A stretch of 64,000 nt of DNA from Paulownia fortunei (GCA_019321725.1 CM033110.1:24421210-24485209); one strand, 5' to 3'. Shown: positions 24,198 through 36,899, counted from the stretch's first letter. The notes: generated by a model not told the origin, from the letters alone. Translations and numbers: made by a program.

Positions 24198-24899
24198 TAT
24201 GTCAATTTATTCACAATAAACTTTTGAGTTTAAAGATAAAAAAAAAAAAAAAAGGGAAGGATATTGAATAATTTAAGGAGTTTGAAAAAAGTGAAATACT
24301 TCAAAAAAATTTTTATCTGTTTTCAACTCATGCTTTTAAGTATTCATTGAATTTATTGATGATGGTTTATTCATCCTCAAATATAGAAATATCAATTTCT
24401 TTTGCAGCCTCATACACCAATAACATATACGATTAATTTGAAGGAATAGAAGTCTTTATTGGGTTTGCATCTCTACAAACAATTAAATGCCTTTTTCATG
24501 GTTCTCTTTATTTGCCTTTGAGCCATTGAATTTTTCATTTCTCTTGCAAATTCTTTTTAGTATATTAGATTGTCTTTAATTTGAAACGTGGGGTTGTTTT
24601 TCATGGATTCTTGAAACCAAAAAAATAAAAAATAAAAAATAAAAAGCGAAACCAACTTCACACATGCAATTTCTTGATTCTTTCTCCAAATCATTTTTTC
24701 TAGGGCCAATCCGAGCCCAGTTGATAGGGCTTCACAAAGAGCACAAGACCCATATCATTATGGACTGGACTGGACCGAGCAGGCTCACTCTCTTGCAGAT
24801 TCTCAAACACCCTACGTTTGGATCAAAGAGGACACCCTTAGTTTTGTCCCATCTGATTAGTCCATGGCTAGTGCCTAGTGGCGTATGTTAGAAATAAAA

Positions 24900-25145
24900 G
24901 GGTGTTTGACTAGTTTATTTAAATAATATTATAATTTTTTATATTTTATAAGATATTTTTAAATTTTATAAGATAATATATTTTATTTTAAAAATATTTT
25001 TTTAAAATATTTAGATAAAATAATATTATATAGTTTATAAGATATTAAAAGTGATAATTTTATAATTAATATGATAAAAAATAAAAAAAATTTATTAATA
25101 TCTTATAAAATATTTTAAAGAGTTCATAAACTTATACAAACACCC
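24900..25145. mobile_element. MITE-like element with GGGTGTTTG terminal inverted repeats
   Basis: The 246-bp segment starts GGGTGTTTG at 24900 and ends CAAACACCC at 25145. The similarity extends inwards ('actagtttatt' against 'ataagtttatg' on the opposite strand). The interior is almost pure A/T and partly self-complementary, and it has no ORF. A clear target-site duplication could not be defined by eye, so family assignment is open. Confidence 0.6.
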
Positions 25146-26635
25146 TCTAAGTTTCGAGATAGCTAAATTGCTTGGCTGCATCTCAAATCAGAAAACTTAG
25201 AGAACTATTAAACTCTTAATTGAAATTTAAGATTTGACCGATGCTTTTGATTTTTTTGGAAAACAAGGTTTATGTGCTCAAGAAAAAAAATGAGAATAAT
25301 TCGCGATAATTGAACTTGAGAGTTCGTGATGATTTTCATAATATTTTTTTTCCTTATATATAATTTATGTATGATTATTGTTTTATTGGGTGTCTACACT
25401 CACCTCCTAAACCCTATTTAATGTATAAATTTGTATGTGTCCAATACACATAATGTGATCTTGATAAAAAAGGACTTAAATGTGAATCCACCCATTGAAG
25501 AGTTCCAGAAGACACTATTATCCAAGGCCGACGCCAATAGAAATTTTTATGTACGAAGATCAGAAAAAGAAAAGAAATAATTAATTACAACCCATAACAT
25601 TTTTAGTGAAACTAATTAAAATCTTGTTTATTTATTGTGTCTTGCTACTAAAATAATTGAGATACCACTTCTCTAACTTCCCATTATGTCTATCATCATT
25701 ATCTTATTAATTTTTTTTTTAACTATATAGCTATCTATACAATGATCTCTCATCCATATGCTCGCATTTCTGTTCACCAACTTAATTTTTATGTCCAAAT
25801 TATTGATATTAATAACAAATAATAACCCAATAATATTGCTCATTTAGAATTCAATTTTAAGCAAATATAATTAAAAAAAAAAAAAACTTACTAATGGGCC
25901 CATACAAGGCAAAGGACAACATCGAAAAATATAAACATGATTGGTTACGAATTTTTTGTCTGATTAATACTTACTTTCTTTTCATTCTGATAAGTTTTTT
26001 ATATACTTGTATTATATTTAATTATTTATTTATTGACCTCATTTCTTGAAAAAAAAACTCATCGCCTCGTCATAATGCACCTCTTTGTTATATTCCTTTT
26101 CCCCTTTAAAAATTGTCTGCGTGTATGAGACATTTTTCCTTTTAGGGGCGTGTGTCAAAATTAAATATTTCTAGATGGTTCTTTTAATTAATAATTAAAA
26201 AATATTATAGTCTCCAATTATTATCCCAGCAAACATTTTCTTTCCCTTTTTTTTGTTTAATCGTGGAGCCTTTGGCGGCTATATTGTTGTACTAATTATT
26301 ATACATATTTTGTAGGGAGAAAAATCATAGAAAAGGAGCATGCTTCTTTAAATTAATAGTTGGCTTAAGAAATAAATTCATTTTACATAATTGTGGGTTC
26401 AAGCACTCTTAAAAGCAACTGGGTTTGAGCTGGAGAGGAGGGCTGTGATTGGCCAATAATGTATTATCCTATACCATTTGGCAAAATTAATAAAGAAAAT
26501 CAATACCATTTATTGGGTGAATTAAGCTAATATCAATACTTTTAGTTATTGTTGGGAGTAAGCATATCCCACCTAAGCTAGAAAAATGTGGGCCAACGCA
26601 TTTCAATGTTGAACTTATGCAAGTGCATTAAGTAT

Positions 26636-26662
26636 GATTAATTAATTAATTAATTAATTAAT
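26636..26662. repeat. (ATTA)n microsatellite
   Basis: About seven tetranucleotide units in the 3' flank of the MYB gene. Confidence 0.85.
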
Positions 26663-26989
26663 AATGTGAGATGCAAGTTCTTTATTTATATTCACATACC
26701 CAATAATTACATATTTAAAAATCATGTGAATATTCATATGCTTAATTACACCAAAGGTCAGTAGTTCAAATTCAATCTACCTAATTTTATTTATGAGCAA
26801 CAATGCAAATTTTAATTCACATGCAATTAAAAATCATACCAAGAAAGGACTAAAAGCAAAGAAAACCATACAAGAGAACCAAGCATTCTCAACTGGAAGA
26901 TTGATGTTCACAAAATCAAACCAAGTAAAAACAAGTGCTAAACTGTTACTATTAATTACAATGACTTAAACCACATATTGGCTTAATAA

Positions 26990-28122
26990 TCATTGACTTG
27001 TTCCTGAAAAGAAGAGCTGTTGATCTAGTTGATTAATGCCATCCCAGGAGAGCATTGAATCTGCACTCTCAACCCATTGCTGCAGGGTACTACTGTCTTC
27101 ATGAATGGAAATGGTCGATTCACCAGTTGAGTTGTGATAACTCACTGATTCTTCCAAAGAGAATGAAGGGCTGTAACAAGTTGAAGGTTTGGTTTCTTGG
27201 TGTGTCGTCCACAAGTCCATGTCCAAACTTCTGCACATCATTTCATAGTTATTTATCAGATGAAAAGTATTTTCACTTTGGCAACTGGTGAACATATCCA
27301 CTGCTTCATTCCTTTGATCATCTTTTGCTTCTGCTGGTATTTGAGCATTCCCAGGCCTTGAAATGTCCATAACTTTTTCTTGTTCTTTCTGTGAATTCGG
27401 CTTCATATCTGATTCGGTATTCTCTTCAACATTTTCTTTCTGCTCAATGGGCTGGTGTGTTAAGGGGTTTACTCCTTGGAGCTTTAGCCTCTTCTTGATT
27501 CGAGTGTTCCAGTGGTTCTTGATTTCATTATCCGTTCGCCCTGGAAAATGAGAGGCAATCTTAGACCACCTGCACAACACTGGCAAACTGTTAGCCAAGC
27601 ACACATTTACTTCAAAAAAATCTTGCTTTGGAACAAAATTTTCAAGAAATCCTTTTGGTGACAAACAGATGTAGTATTAATAATTAACCAAAAATGTGTC
27701 AACTGAGCTAAAAAAAGACCTGTTACCAAGGCGGGAATGAAGCTCTATAATCTGATTCTCTTCCATTTCTGATAGTGCCCCTCTTTTCAGGTCAGGCCTC
27801 AGATAATTAATCCATCTTAATCTACAGCTCTTTCCACATCTCAACAAACCTACATCATTACAACAAACATTAGTACAGTAATTGGAAAACTCAAAATTTG
27901 ATATGGGAGGATTTTGACTGACTTAAATGCTATCCTCTAAGTGCTAAACAGAAGGAAAAACAAACAAAATAAAGGTTTCAATATTTAACCTGCAAGCTTT
28001 GGAACCTTTCTCCAGCATTGAATGCCATTATTCAGAATAAAACTCATGAGCTTATGGTCTTCTTCTATAGTCCATGGACCTCTCTTCAAACCAATTTTGT
28101 CACAACAAGGTTGCCTTCCCAT
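26990..28122 (-). CDS. R2R3-MYB transcription factor (MYB40-like)
   Basis: Three exons, 28122-27990, 27849-27720 and 27569-26990, encode 280 residues. The 133/130-nt first exons are the classic R2R3-MYB pattern. The protein opens [21 protein letters not shown]2 spans about 14-61 and R3 about 67-112, with the regularly spaced Trp residues and '[19 protein letters not shown]' at the R3 end. Such factors bind AC-type or MYB core promoter elements in the nucleus. The variable C-terminus is acidic and Ser/Gln-rich, with no bHLH-binding signature in R3 and no EAR motif seen. The '[20 protein letters not shown]' and '[11 protein letters not shown]' stretches fit the small MYB40 group as I remember it. 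That is supported by recalled synteny, since At5g14340 (MYB40) lies near CXE16 (At5g14310). Paralogue identity is tentative; R2R3-MYB itself is certain. Confidence 0.93.
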
Positions 28123-31100
28123 TTTCTGATCACTGAAACTAATTAGACAAAATTAAAAAGCAAAAATTAAAGAGCAAAGTGCCATTTTTTTTTGGTACTC
28201 TCCACAAGGTTTGATGCTTAAACTTTGCTCAGAAGGAGTTTATATTCGAAACAAGATTCTGACAGATCATGGATGGCGGTTCGACATAAATAATGAAAAA
28301 TGCTGCCTAAGGGGGAGGTTAAGGTACATGATTGAATGAAAAAGCATAATAAGGGTGAAGGCCTAAAAAGCATGGATGGCATGAAATATTATAAATTGGC
28401 ACCATGATTTGTTGAGAAATAAAATAAAATAAATCTTGTTTTGGAGGAAAGGTTTTTTACACAAAAAGGGAGCTATGGATAAAGGGATCCTTCTTTGGTT
28501 GACAAATTCTTCATTATGAAACAAAAAAGGTCTACCTTGAGGGTGTTTGTTTTTTGTTTGATGAGAGGGGTAAAAGAAAACTATGCAAAATTTTAATGAT
28601 GGGATTCCCCTTTGGTGCCATCAAAGCTGGCTAGTTTTGTCGTTGGGGCCAACTCCACTTTTAATTTACTTCCAAAATCTACTACTACTTAGAATATTTG
28701 CTGTGGATACTCCTGTGTTAGAGGCCTTTGATCATTAGTAAATCTCCATGCAATTAAGCTTTGATAATACTCGATTAGTGTCGCAAAACTTGGTTTAGAA
28801 AAATAATATAGTTGAAACATTGGATGTAGAGCAATAATGAGAGGAATAACAATTGGTTCGTGCACTTAAGTTACATGATTAATTTCTATTTACCTATAGA
28901 TATATTCCCTCATCGTTGTCTCAAAGCACGACAACTAAACAATATATATGGTCAACTATTTTGATTCAAGGTTTAGGATCAGGAGACCAACAATTTCGGA
29001 AAATTTAGCTAAGTTTTTATAGGAGTATTTCAATAGCTCATTAATGTACATATGTACCTCATTTTCCTCTGACAGGCCTAGCATTAAAATGGCAATTTCT
29101 CAACTAAGTATTTGAATGTATCATGAAACTGATCCAATAGTGTTTACCAGAATAAGACTTCCTTAGAGTATGTTAATTAACCTTTATTGGCTACACGTCG
29201 AGTCATTATGGAATTTTTTTAAGCATGTATAGTTGTTTAGGATGTAGATTTTCACATAATTGGTTTATTTTTATTATGTGATTGGTGTAACATCATGAGA
29301 CATTAATTATCAAGTTTTATGACAAAAATTAATAGTCAAAATGTGATCATAACAAAGTTGAGAATTAAAAATATTGAATTCAAATTCCGTTGGAGCTCCA
29401 ATGTTGATATATCTCATAGAAATTTAGAACTGCATCTAATATACTATACATGATATTTGAATGATAACTTCATATACGGAGTAAAAAATTATAAAAAAAA
29501 ATGGAAAAATATACAGAGAATATTCCAACAAAAGAAAGTGCCTACTAAATTTTTTTGCAACCGTCCATAAATGGTGTTTTTTTTTCTTCTTCTTTTTTTT
29601 TTTTTTTTTATCCTCATTTTCTTTGGTTTAGGTAGGACCACTCTTTTGAACTTACTCAGGAAACATGAACAATAGTTATCATCGATAGCTCCAAAACATA
29701 ATGGTCAGTTTAAGTTAAAGGTATATTCAAACTCAAGTTTAACTTTGTCAGTTAGGAAAACCCATTTCATATTCATTACAAAAAGAAAAAAAACAAATGA
29801 AAAAAGAAAAGTTCCATCAGAAGTTTTGGCCATAGGAAGAAATGACATGTAGATGATGATAGAAGTGATGTCGTTTTCAAATTTCAACCAAACTTGAAGG
29901 AATATATAATAGAAGCATTAGATAAGATACCGGCATTATCACCAGGACTTTTTATTTGTCATATAAATTGTTCCAAAGTTAAGGAAACAAATGACACACT
30001 TATGATGCTCAAACTGATGCTGACAAAATTGGCGCAGAGATACAAAATGTATTTAGTAATTTGATATTGGGTCTTGTGATGCTATAAATGGGCTGTAGAT
30101 ATCCAAATAGCCCAGTTTACTTTATTGAGCATAAGAGCCCATATATGAAGATGAAATCCAAAGATTAATATTGGAGATAGGGCAAATTGAACCAAGCAAC
30201 TCCCAATAAAAAAGGCCCAATTAAAATGATAAAGAGCCTTATGATAATTTCGGAGGTAGGCAGAGAAAAGTGCTGGACATTGTATCATTTATCTACGTTG
30301 ATGAATGATACATTTGTTTTCGATGTTTTATATGATTATATGGGTAGCGAATAAGAGAGCACAATTAAAGAATAATTATGCACTGAGGTTTACAAGGACA
30401 TGAATATGAAATTAGATAAATGCGCAGGTTTATGTTTAGGTACATGCCTTCATCTGTAGGCAAACACCAACTTCATCCATCCTAAGCTAAAAGTGATACT
30501 AACTCAGCAGTAGTCATCTAATCTCTAGTCTAACCTAATCCTAAAGCAAAAAAGTATAATGGGTCCGCCTAAGTCCATTTCGGACGGCAATAATACTGGG
30601 CCAGGCTATGAGTCAATAATGGTGGAGATTACCGTGTGCCACCTTTCACAGCCCGCAATAGCCGCCCCTTTAGAAGACTTGCAACTAGCGGGCCGCCGCT
30701 GATGGTGGGTCCAAATCGTTCGTGGGCCCCATGCTGCTTTAGACCAAATATATTGCGAAATTCATGACCAAGGATAGAAAAAACCTCATTCAATTCAAAA
30801 TTAAAGATTTTCTTCTGTTTTCTTTTCTTTTTTTTGGCGGGGGGTGGCGATTAGTACATAGCTCAACTAATTTATAAATAAGAAAAATTTACACATACAG
30901 CAAAATAATAATATACATACTCTTTATTTTCTTGCACTAAACTATATATCTCGTTTATGACAAATTAGACATAATAAGATAGTTTTATAATTATACTTCC
31001 ATTACAAAAGATGAATATACATCTATAGTGACATAAGTTTTAACTTATCATATTGATAAAATATTTAAAGGTTAATTTTCTGAAGCATTGACCAAATTAT

Positions 31101-31800
31101 AAAAATTGAAGAATATATGAACTTGATATTAATGATTCTTGCAATTTGTAATAGTTCACATGCGTATCTAATAAAATAGCTGGAGTCAATAATGTAAGCA
31201 TTTCAAAGAAAAGGGCAAAAATAAAAATAAAAAAAATACAAAACTTCAACTCTTTTTGAATTGTTGTATTGTTCCAATATACGAATCATCAGACTGCTGA
31301 CTAAAAACATATTCATTCGAACCACCCCAATAAAAACCCACAAAAATTGTAATAAAACCACAGTAGAAAGATAAACAAAAATAAAAATAAAAATAAAAAT
31401 AGGTGTACTCACAAAGCCATCTGTTTCTGTTCACCTCCAATAACAACAATAAATTAAAATAATAATGCTACTGAAAAAGTCTTCAGTAACAGCCTATGAT
31501 CCCCCTATTCTATTCTGTAGAGATTTCGAGTACGCAATAGAATTTTCAAAGCACCACCCAAGAATTATTCAGCAGAAAATATAATTACTAAAACCACTCT
31601 CACCAAACAGAAAGAAACAGATAATTAAACAAACAATTTTTCCTTCTTTTTCGAAAAAAATATAAATTTGACATCATATACATACCTGATTGTTTAAGAG
31701 TATTTCTGCAGAAAGAAGTCTAGTTACTGATGAATGAGAGGAATTTGAATTCCGGGTTTCACAATTCCATTCGAGTTGCTTCTTTTTGTGCTTCTTGGGG
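28123..31800. other. Divergent intergenic region between MYB and GT92 genes
   Basis: Head-to-head promoters of the minus-strand MYB and plus-strand GT92 genes share this 3.7 kb. It is mostly AT-rich. Two notable parts are 30090-30230, with several GGCCCA/AGCCCA elements, and a GC-rich block at 30560-30740 with TGGGCC and GGGCCC motifs. An (AAAAT)n run lies at about 31378-31401. The 31700-31800 stretch is the likely GT92 5' UTR. No ORF here is convincing. Confidence 0.55.
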
Positions 31801-33813
31801 ATGAAGGATCGCAAGAAACGCAGCTTTTCATCTTTCTTCTGGTGCACCCTCGTCATCCTCTTAGTTTCCGGTTTCACGTTCTCCACTCTTCGCCTCTTTT
31901 CTACGGGTATTTCCTTTACTTGGGTTATGCTTATAACTTGATATGTGGTTGCTCATAAGTATTATTATGCTACTGTTTTTTTTTTTTTTTTTTTTTTCGC
32001 TATACATTTTTTTTTTCTGTTTTTAGTTGCTGTAAAATAATTATTTTGCTACTGTAAACTTGGTGAGATACTGTTGACTTTGTTCACTGTTTCAGTTTCT
32101 TCGATTTGTTTTTTATGATTATATTGATAATTTAAAAAAAAAATCACATATTTTTGGTAGAAAAGGAGTTGAGTTTTAGCAGTAGCATGTGTAAATAGTG
32201 AAGTAAAACGTCGAGTGATTTTTTTTTCTATAATTATTTGGATTTCAAGCAGAAGGTTATCACCCCAAACTGGTATCCAAATGGAATATTCCAGCTATGG
32301 AAGTGACATCCGGAGAGAATTCTGTAATTCCGACGATCTCAATCCGAGAAACGGTTATTTTTCCCGACCAGGCGCTGGTTGTCCTGAAATACCCTCCGTC
32401 GACTGCTTTATTTACCAAAGATGATATCAACTGTATATATGTACCCCCAACTCGTCGCAGCCGCAGCTCGAGCTCTCTCCAGCATCAATCGAAGGTGGAT
32501 ATGAAAACCACCAGATCGTATGGTGTCCGCTCCAGCCGCGTGGCACGCTCGTGTCCCTTGCGATTAAGCATAACGGTAACCTCAGACCAGGCCCTATATA
32601 TAGATGGGATGCTTTGGCCTATGAAGCTATTATTGATCGGGATAATTCAACAATTGTATTCGTAAAGGGTCTTAATCTACGGTCAGGAAGAGCAGCTGAC
32701 CCTTCAAAGTTCAAATGTCTGTACGGCTGGGATTTAACGAAGTCAAAGTTCGTTTTGTGGGCCGACGTCATATCTGTTGCACAAGAAATTGTCAGGTGCA
32801 GGACCCCTTTGAGTGTATTGAATAGCCCACAAAGATTTCATAGAAGCAACTTTAATGATTCGATTAAGGTTTCTGTTCGGGTTGTTGGTAGGCGGACCCT
32901 CAGTTCCATCGCACAGGTGAAGCATCAATTGAGCCCTAAACCACTGTCTCGTGATAAACAACACAAAATGTGTGTGTGCACCATGTTGAGGAATCAAGCT
33001 CGATATTTGCAAGAATGGGTCATGTATCATGCTCGAATTGGGGTTCAACGATGGTTTATATATGATAATAATAGCGATGATGAGCTGGAGCATGTGGTGG
33101 AATCACTAGTTGGTGCAAATTATAACGTGACACGGCACGTGTGGCCTTGGATCAAGACTCAAGAGGCAGGGTTCGCGCATTGTGCCTTGAGGGCTAGGGA
33201 TTCTTGCGAGTGGGTTGGATTCATTGATGTTGATGAGTTCTTTCACTTGCCTTCCGACTTCTTGTCTCTTCATGATGTTATTAGCAATCAGTCTAGACTT
33301 AGTGAGGTAGTTGAGCTGCGGGTGTCGTGCCACAGTTTTGGGCCGTCGGGCCTCAAAAAGTTCCCGATGAAAGGGGTAATGGCTGGGTACACATGCAGGC
33401 TGGCTGCCCCGGAGAGGCACAAGAGTATAGTGAAGCCTGAGGCACTGAATTCTTCCTTGATCAATGTGGTGCATCATTTCCATCTAAAATCCGGGTCCCG
33501 ACATGTCAATATGAACAAAAGTGTGCTGGTGATCAATCACTACAAGTACCAAGTGTGGGAAGTGTTCAAGGACAAGTTCTACAGGGGGGTGGCCACTTAT
33601 GTGTCTGATTGGCAGCAGGAGAGAAATGTGGGTTCCAAGGACCGGGCACCCGGTTTAGGAACGAAAGCTGTTGAGCCATCAGATTGGTCTACTAGGTTTT
33701 GTGAAATTAAGGATACTGGCTTAAGGGATCGGATATTTGAGATTTTCACTGACCCCAAAACCGATTTGTTCCCGTGGGAATATCAACTGGATGATGAGCC
33801 CACCAAAACATAA
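31801..33813 (+). CDS. GT92 (DUF23) glycosyltransferase, reading frame broken by one missing base
   Basis: Exon 1 (31801-31906) encodes MKDRKKRSFSSFFWCTLVIL plus the rest of a type II signal-anchor. Exon 2 (32253-33813) carries the stem and catalytic domain. After 'TKDDINCIYVPP' the frame fails at the C run 32444-32448; moving one base restores 'NSSQPQLELSPASIEGGYEN' and the rest to the stop. With one extra C the protein would be about 555 residues, the family's normal size. Conserved parts after the break include 'CVCTMLRNQARYLQEWVMYH', the acidic 'FIDVDEFF' (likely metal/nucleotide-sugar site, about residue 360) and 'VHHFHLKSGSRHVNM'. GT92 members act in the Golgi, some making beta-1,4-galactan. 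The break is either a base error or a recent mutation, since the reading frame is intact on both sides. Confidence 0.9.
31976..31998. repeat. Poly-T tract in the GT92 intron
   Basis: A run of about 22 T in the single intron (31907-32252), followed by further T-rich sequence. Confidence 0.8.
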
Positions 33814-34908
33814 GAAATAGAAGATCAACTATTATAAATCTTATTGCATCATTTGATTATTTTAAAATTTCATTTGGCTGGCAATAATTGGTAGAGTACA
33901 ATAAATGAATGATGGAATAAGATTTGTAATAAAAATATTTGGGATATGAGTTTGGGGAAGATCTGGTTTTCTTTTGATCCGTACTTTTTTCGTGTATACT
34001 TGCTATTGTTGATATTATTGATGGTTGTATGGACATAGATGACCTGATTCATTATTTTGTATATATTTTTATATTCTGAAAAAAATGTGAATTTGTTAGC
34101 TGCATTTACAGACTAGGATGAATATTGGGTCTGGTAATGATTAATGGGAACTAAGCTATTTGATTAGAGTATAAGTTGGTTGCTGCAAATTTAATAAAGA
34201 AATTATATTATCAACATTTTACATCATTTTCAATAGTTAATGATCTTTTATTACATGTTAAAATATTGTTAATATACTTTTTCAAGAAGATTTTATCGAA
34301 AACTCCATAAAACATCAAGAGCAAAAAAATAAAAATAAATAAATGATTTTAACCGATTTTTTTTTTTAAAAATAATATTTTGTGGTTTTAGTTTTTTTAT
34401 AATGACAGATAGGAAGGTTCAACTAGATACTTCATATGCCCATGGTTATTTTGCATCAAACATGTGTCCATTTATCCATATTATTGCATATCTTTAAATA
34501 TTAGACGAACTAAAAATAATGATTAATATATATTTGTTCGATAATAATCGAAAAATTCAACATAATTTGAAATGTATTTGACAGAATTCTAAGTAGGCAA
34601 TAACTGCACGGCCATGTCTTTCTTGGTTGAAAATCTAAAATCCATAAATTTCTGACGAACTATTATTTTCGGCATTTTTAACATCCAATTATTCTAGAAA
34701 AAAAAAAAAAAAAGGATGTTACCATTTGAGAGCTTAAGGTCCGCACTATGTAATTTGCACCCGCAACACCACATCACTCTCCTGACTAGCCGTTACTCTC
34801 CACATATAAGATCTCCCACACAAAATATGACCGTTATCCCCCCTCTCTTTTCCTTGCCCCAATACAATTTTCACCATATCGAAACCCTATTGGAAAAGCT
34901 TCAAGAAA
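33814..34908. other. Spacer between GT92 and RING genes
   Basis: About 1.1 kb of AT-rich sequence, with no ORF of note. It should hold the GT92 3' UTR and the RING-gene promoter. A poly-A run lies at about 34697-34713. CT-rich sequence at 34750-34880 probably is the RING 5' UTR. Confidence 0.6.
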
Positions 34909-36899
34909 ATGCTGACTGCAGAGGATCCGAACAAAAGCCCAGAAAACCCGGAAAATCCATCTAAAAAACAACCAGAAATCATTGAAAATGGCCAAAAAAA
35001 TGAAAATTTGTTCAGTCCAAGGTTTCGATCAGTCGCCGCCATGGCTGGTTGGGATGAAGAGGCGCTTTTGATTGCAAGCCTCATCGTCGAAGACACCCCC
35101 GATCGCCAGTTCAAGCACAAGAAAAGATCCGATTTACAGAGTTTTAAAACCCCACCAACAAATTCAAGAAGGTTTGATCATATTTTTTCTTAACATTTTT
35201 AACAATGCATGTATGCTTAATTTTCGATTTTTTGTGTTTTCTTGGACTTGTCTGATTTATGATTTTTTCCTTTTCGGATTAATGGGTCCGTTTTATTGTC
35301 TAATTTTTATTTTTTTTTTCGTGGAAAATTTCCTTTCTTCATTAAGCTTTCCTCCTCTGTGGCAAAGAGGCATGTTGTCATAAGCCTAGAGAAGATTTCA
35401 AGTATATATCACTGTACTTTAATTTAGTTTGAGGGCTTCGGTTTTCAGTTTTCTTGTTCCCCTACTGGTTTCTAGTTATGGAAGTAAAGAAGCGCTCTAT
35501 GTGCTTTTGCCCCCATGCAATTGTTGAAGCTTCCTCAACTGGAATAGCTTCTGTCATTCTTTTGTTATTGGGATGTTAAAGTGGAGTGTCTACAGAAAAC
35601 GCAAGGCTCAGAGGAGAAGTCCTGCATCGATACCGGTAGCTGTTCTTGATCTTGATGAAGATGAGACAAAATCAAAACAAGGTGCTTACTTTTCTTTGTT
35701 TAGCTTTCCATTTTTCTTTTTGTTTACTCCATAAAAAATATTGGGTTCTGATTTTCTTTAAATCTTTGGCTTTAACAATTTGATAGAGAGTGAGAAAAAA
35801 AATAAAGATGCAAATACCACTGAAGAAGTAGAGAAGAATAGAGGAGATGATGAAGTTAATACCAAGGGCAGTGGTGTTTCCATCTCAAGCCCTGCAATTC
35901 CGTGCCTTGATCGGCTTCGGGAGGAGCTTTCTTGTGCTGTAAGAAGAGAGTTACTCTGATTATTAGCTTTCTGTGTTCTTATGGTGATATTATGTGACTA
36001 TCTTGATCTCTAACTTGAATGAACTTGGCAGATTTGTTTGGAGATATGTTATGAACCGAGTACCACACCTTGTGGACACAGGTAAAATCAGACTAGATGA
36101 CTTTTTCTGTTTATTTTATTATATGGCTTCATTTTACAAACTCAACCATGTGCCTGAATGACTTATTTTCTGTTTTTGAAGTTTTTGTAAAAATTGTTTA
36201 CGTTCCGCGGCTGATAGATGCGGGAAGAGGTGCCCTAAGTGCAGGCAGCTTATGAGGTATATGATGAGGCCTTTTTATAAGCCTACTTATGTAACCTGCA
36301 AGGGGCGCGGCTTTCTAATTTTTTGCAACCCCACTGATCATGGAGTTTGAACTCCCTCATTGGGCATTTATAAGTTGCCTAACATTACTTTTTATTAAGG
36401 TACCACTAATTTTACATTGAAGCCTGATTTACTTTTGTATAATCTGAAATTTGGCAGCAATGGCAGATATTGCACAGTGAACACAGTTCTTTGGAACACT
36501 ATTCAGCTGCTATTTCCCCAGGAAGTAGAAGCAAGGAAGGCGGCTGCTTCTGCCTCAGAACCTCAAGGGGGAACTCCAGCAAGAACTATTAACAGAGCTG
36601 TTCAAGCCTTAAATAGTCCAGAGTCTGAAAGCACGGGTGCAGAGAGAAGGAACCGTCGTATAAGAAGCCGGGGTTCAAGGCCTTCTGGGATGTTAAGTAG
36701 AGGAGATGTTAGTATGCGAACAGTATTGCCAAGCCAGGACGTGGATGCCGCATTGGCTCTAAGATTGCAGAGAGAAGAATTTATGGAGGTTTTTAGGGTA
36801 CCCGATGAGCGTAGAAACTCACTTGCAGTGGCTAGGGCTAATTTGAGGGCTATGGCTTCTAGGGCTATTAACATTCGGATCAGAGGACGAAGAGACTAG
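34909..36899 (+). CDS. C3HC4 RING-finger protein (probable E3 ubiquitin ligase)
   Basis: Six exons, 34909-35171, 35596-35681, 35787-35938, 36032-36081, 36182-36256 and 36458-36899, encode 355 residues. The RING is spread over exons 3-5: 'CAIC' at about 166-169, 'PCGHSFCKNC', then 'RCPKC', a full C3HC4 set that should bind two zinc ions and recruit an E2. The N-terminal part has 'AGWDEEALLIASLIVEDTPD' and basic KHKKR/KRKAQRR stretches (possible nuclear signal); the C-terminal part is Arg/Ser-rich ('RRNRRIRSRGSRP', 'INIRIRGRRD') and lacks membrane segments. The substrate is unknown. A second in-frame ATG at 35041 sits in a far better context (gccgccATGG) and would shorten the protein by 44 residues. 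The GT92 gene lies just upstream on the same strand. Confidence 0.88.

Larger units (their letters stand above)
23301..26989. other. Intergenic between RsgA promoter and MYB 3' end
   Basis: No supported gene. Contents: RsgA 5' UTR and promoter (23301-23500), a TA/GA microsatellite (24135-24194), a MITE-like element (24900-25145), several A/T runs and an ATTA microsatellite (26636-26662). A 75-codon plus-strand ORF at 24664-24891 has no family resemblance. Confidence 0.6.

Noticed and set aside
24664..24891. 75-codon plus-strand ORF in the RsgA-MYB spacer
   Set aside because: No conserved motif, and it abuts a MITE-like element; probably chance.
33106..33483. 125-codon minus-strand ORF inside the GT92 gene
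   Set aside because: It is the antisense of conserved GT92 coding sequence and resembles no protein family.
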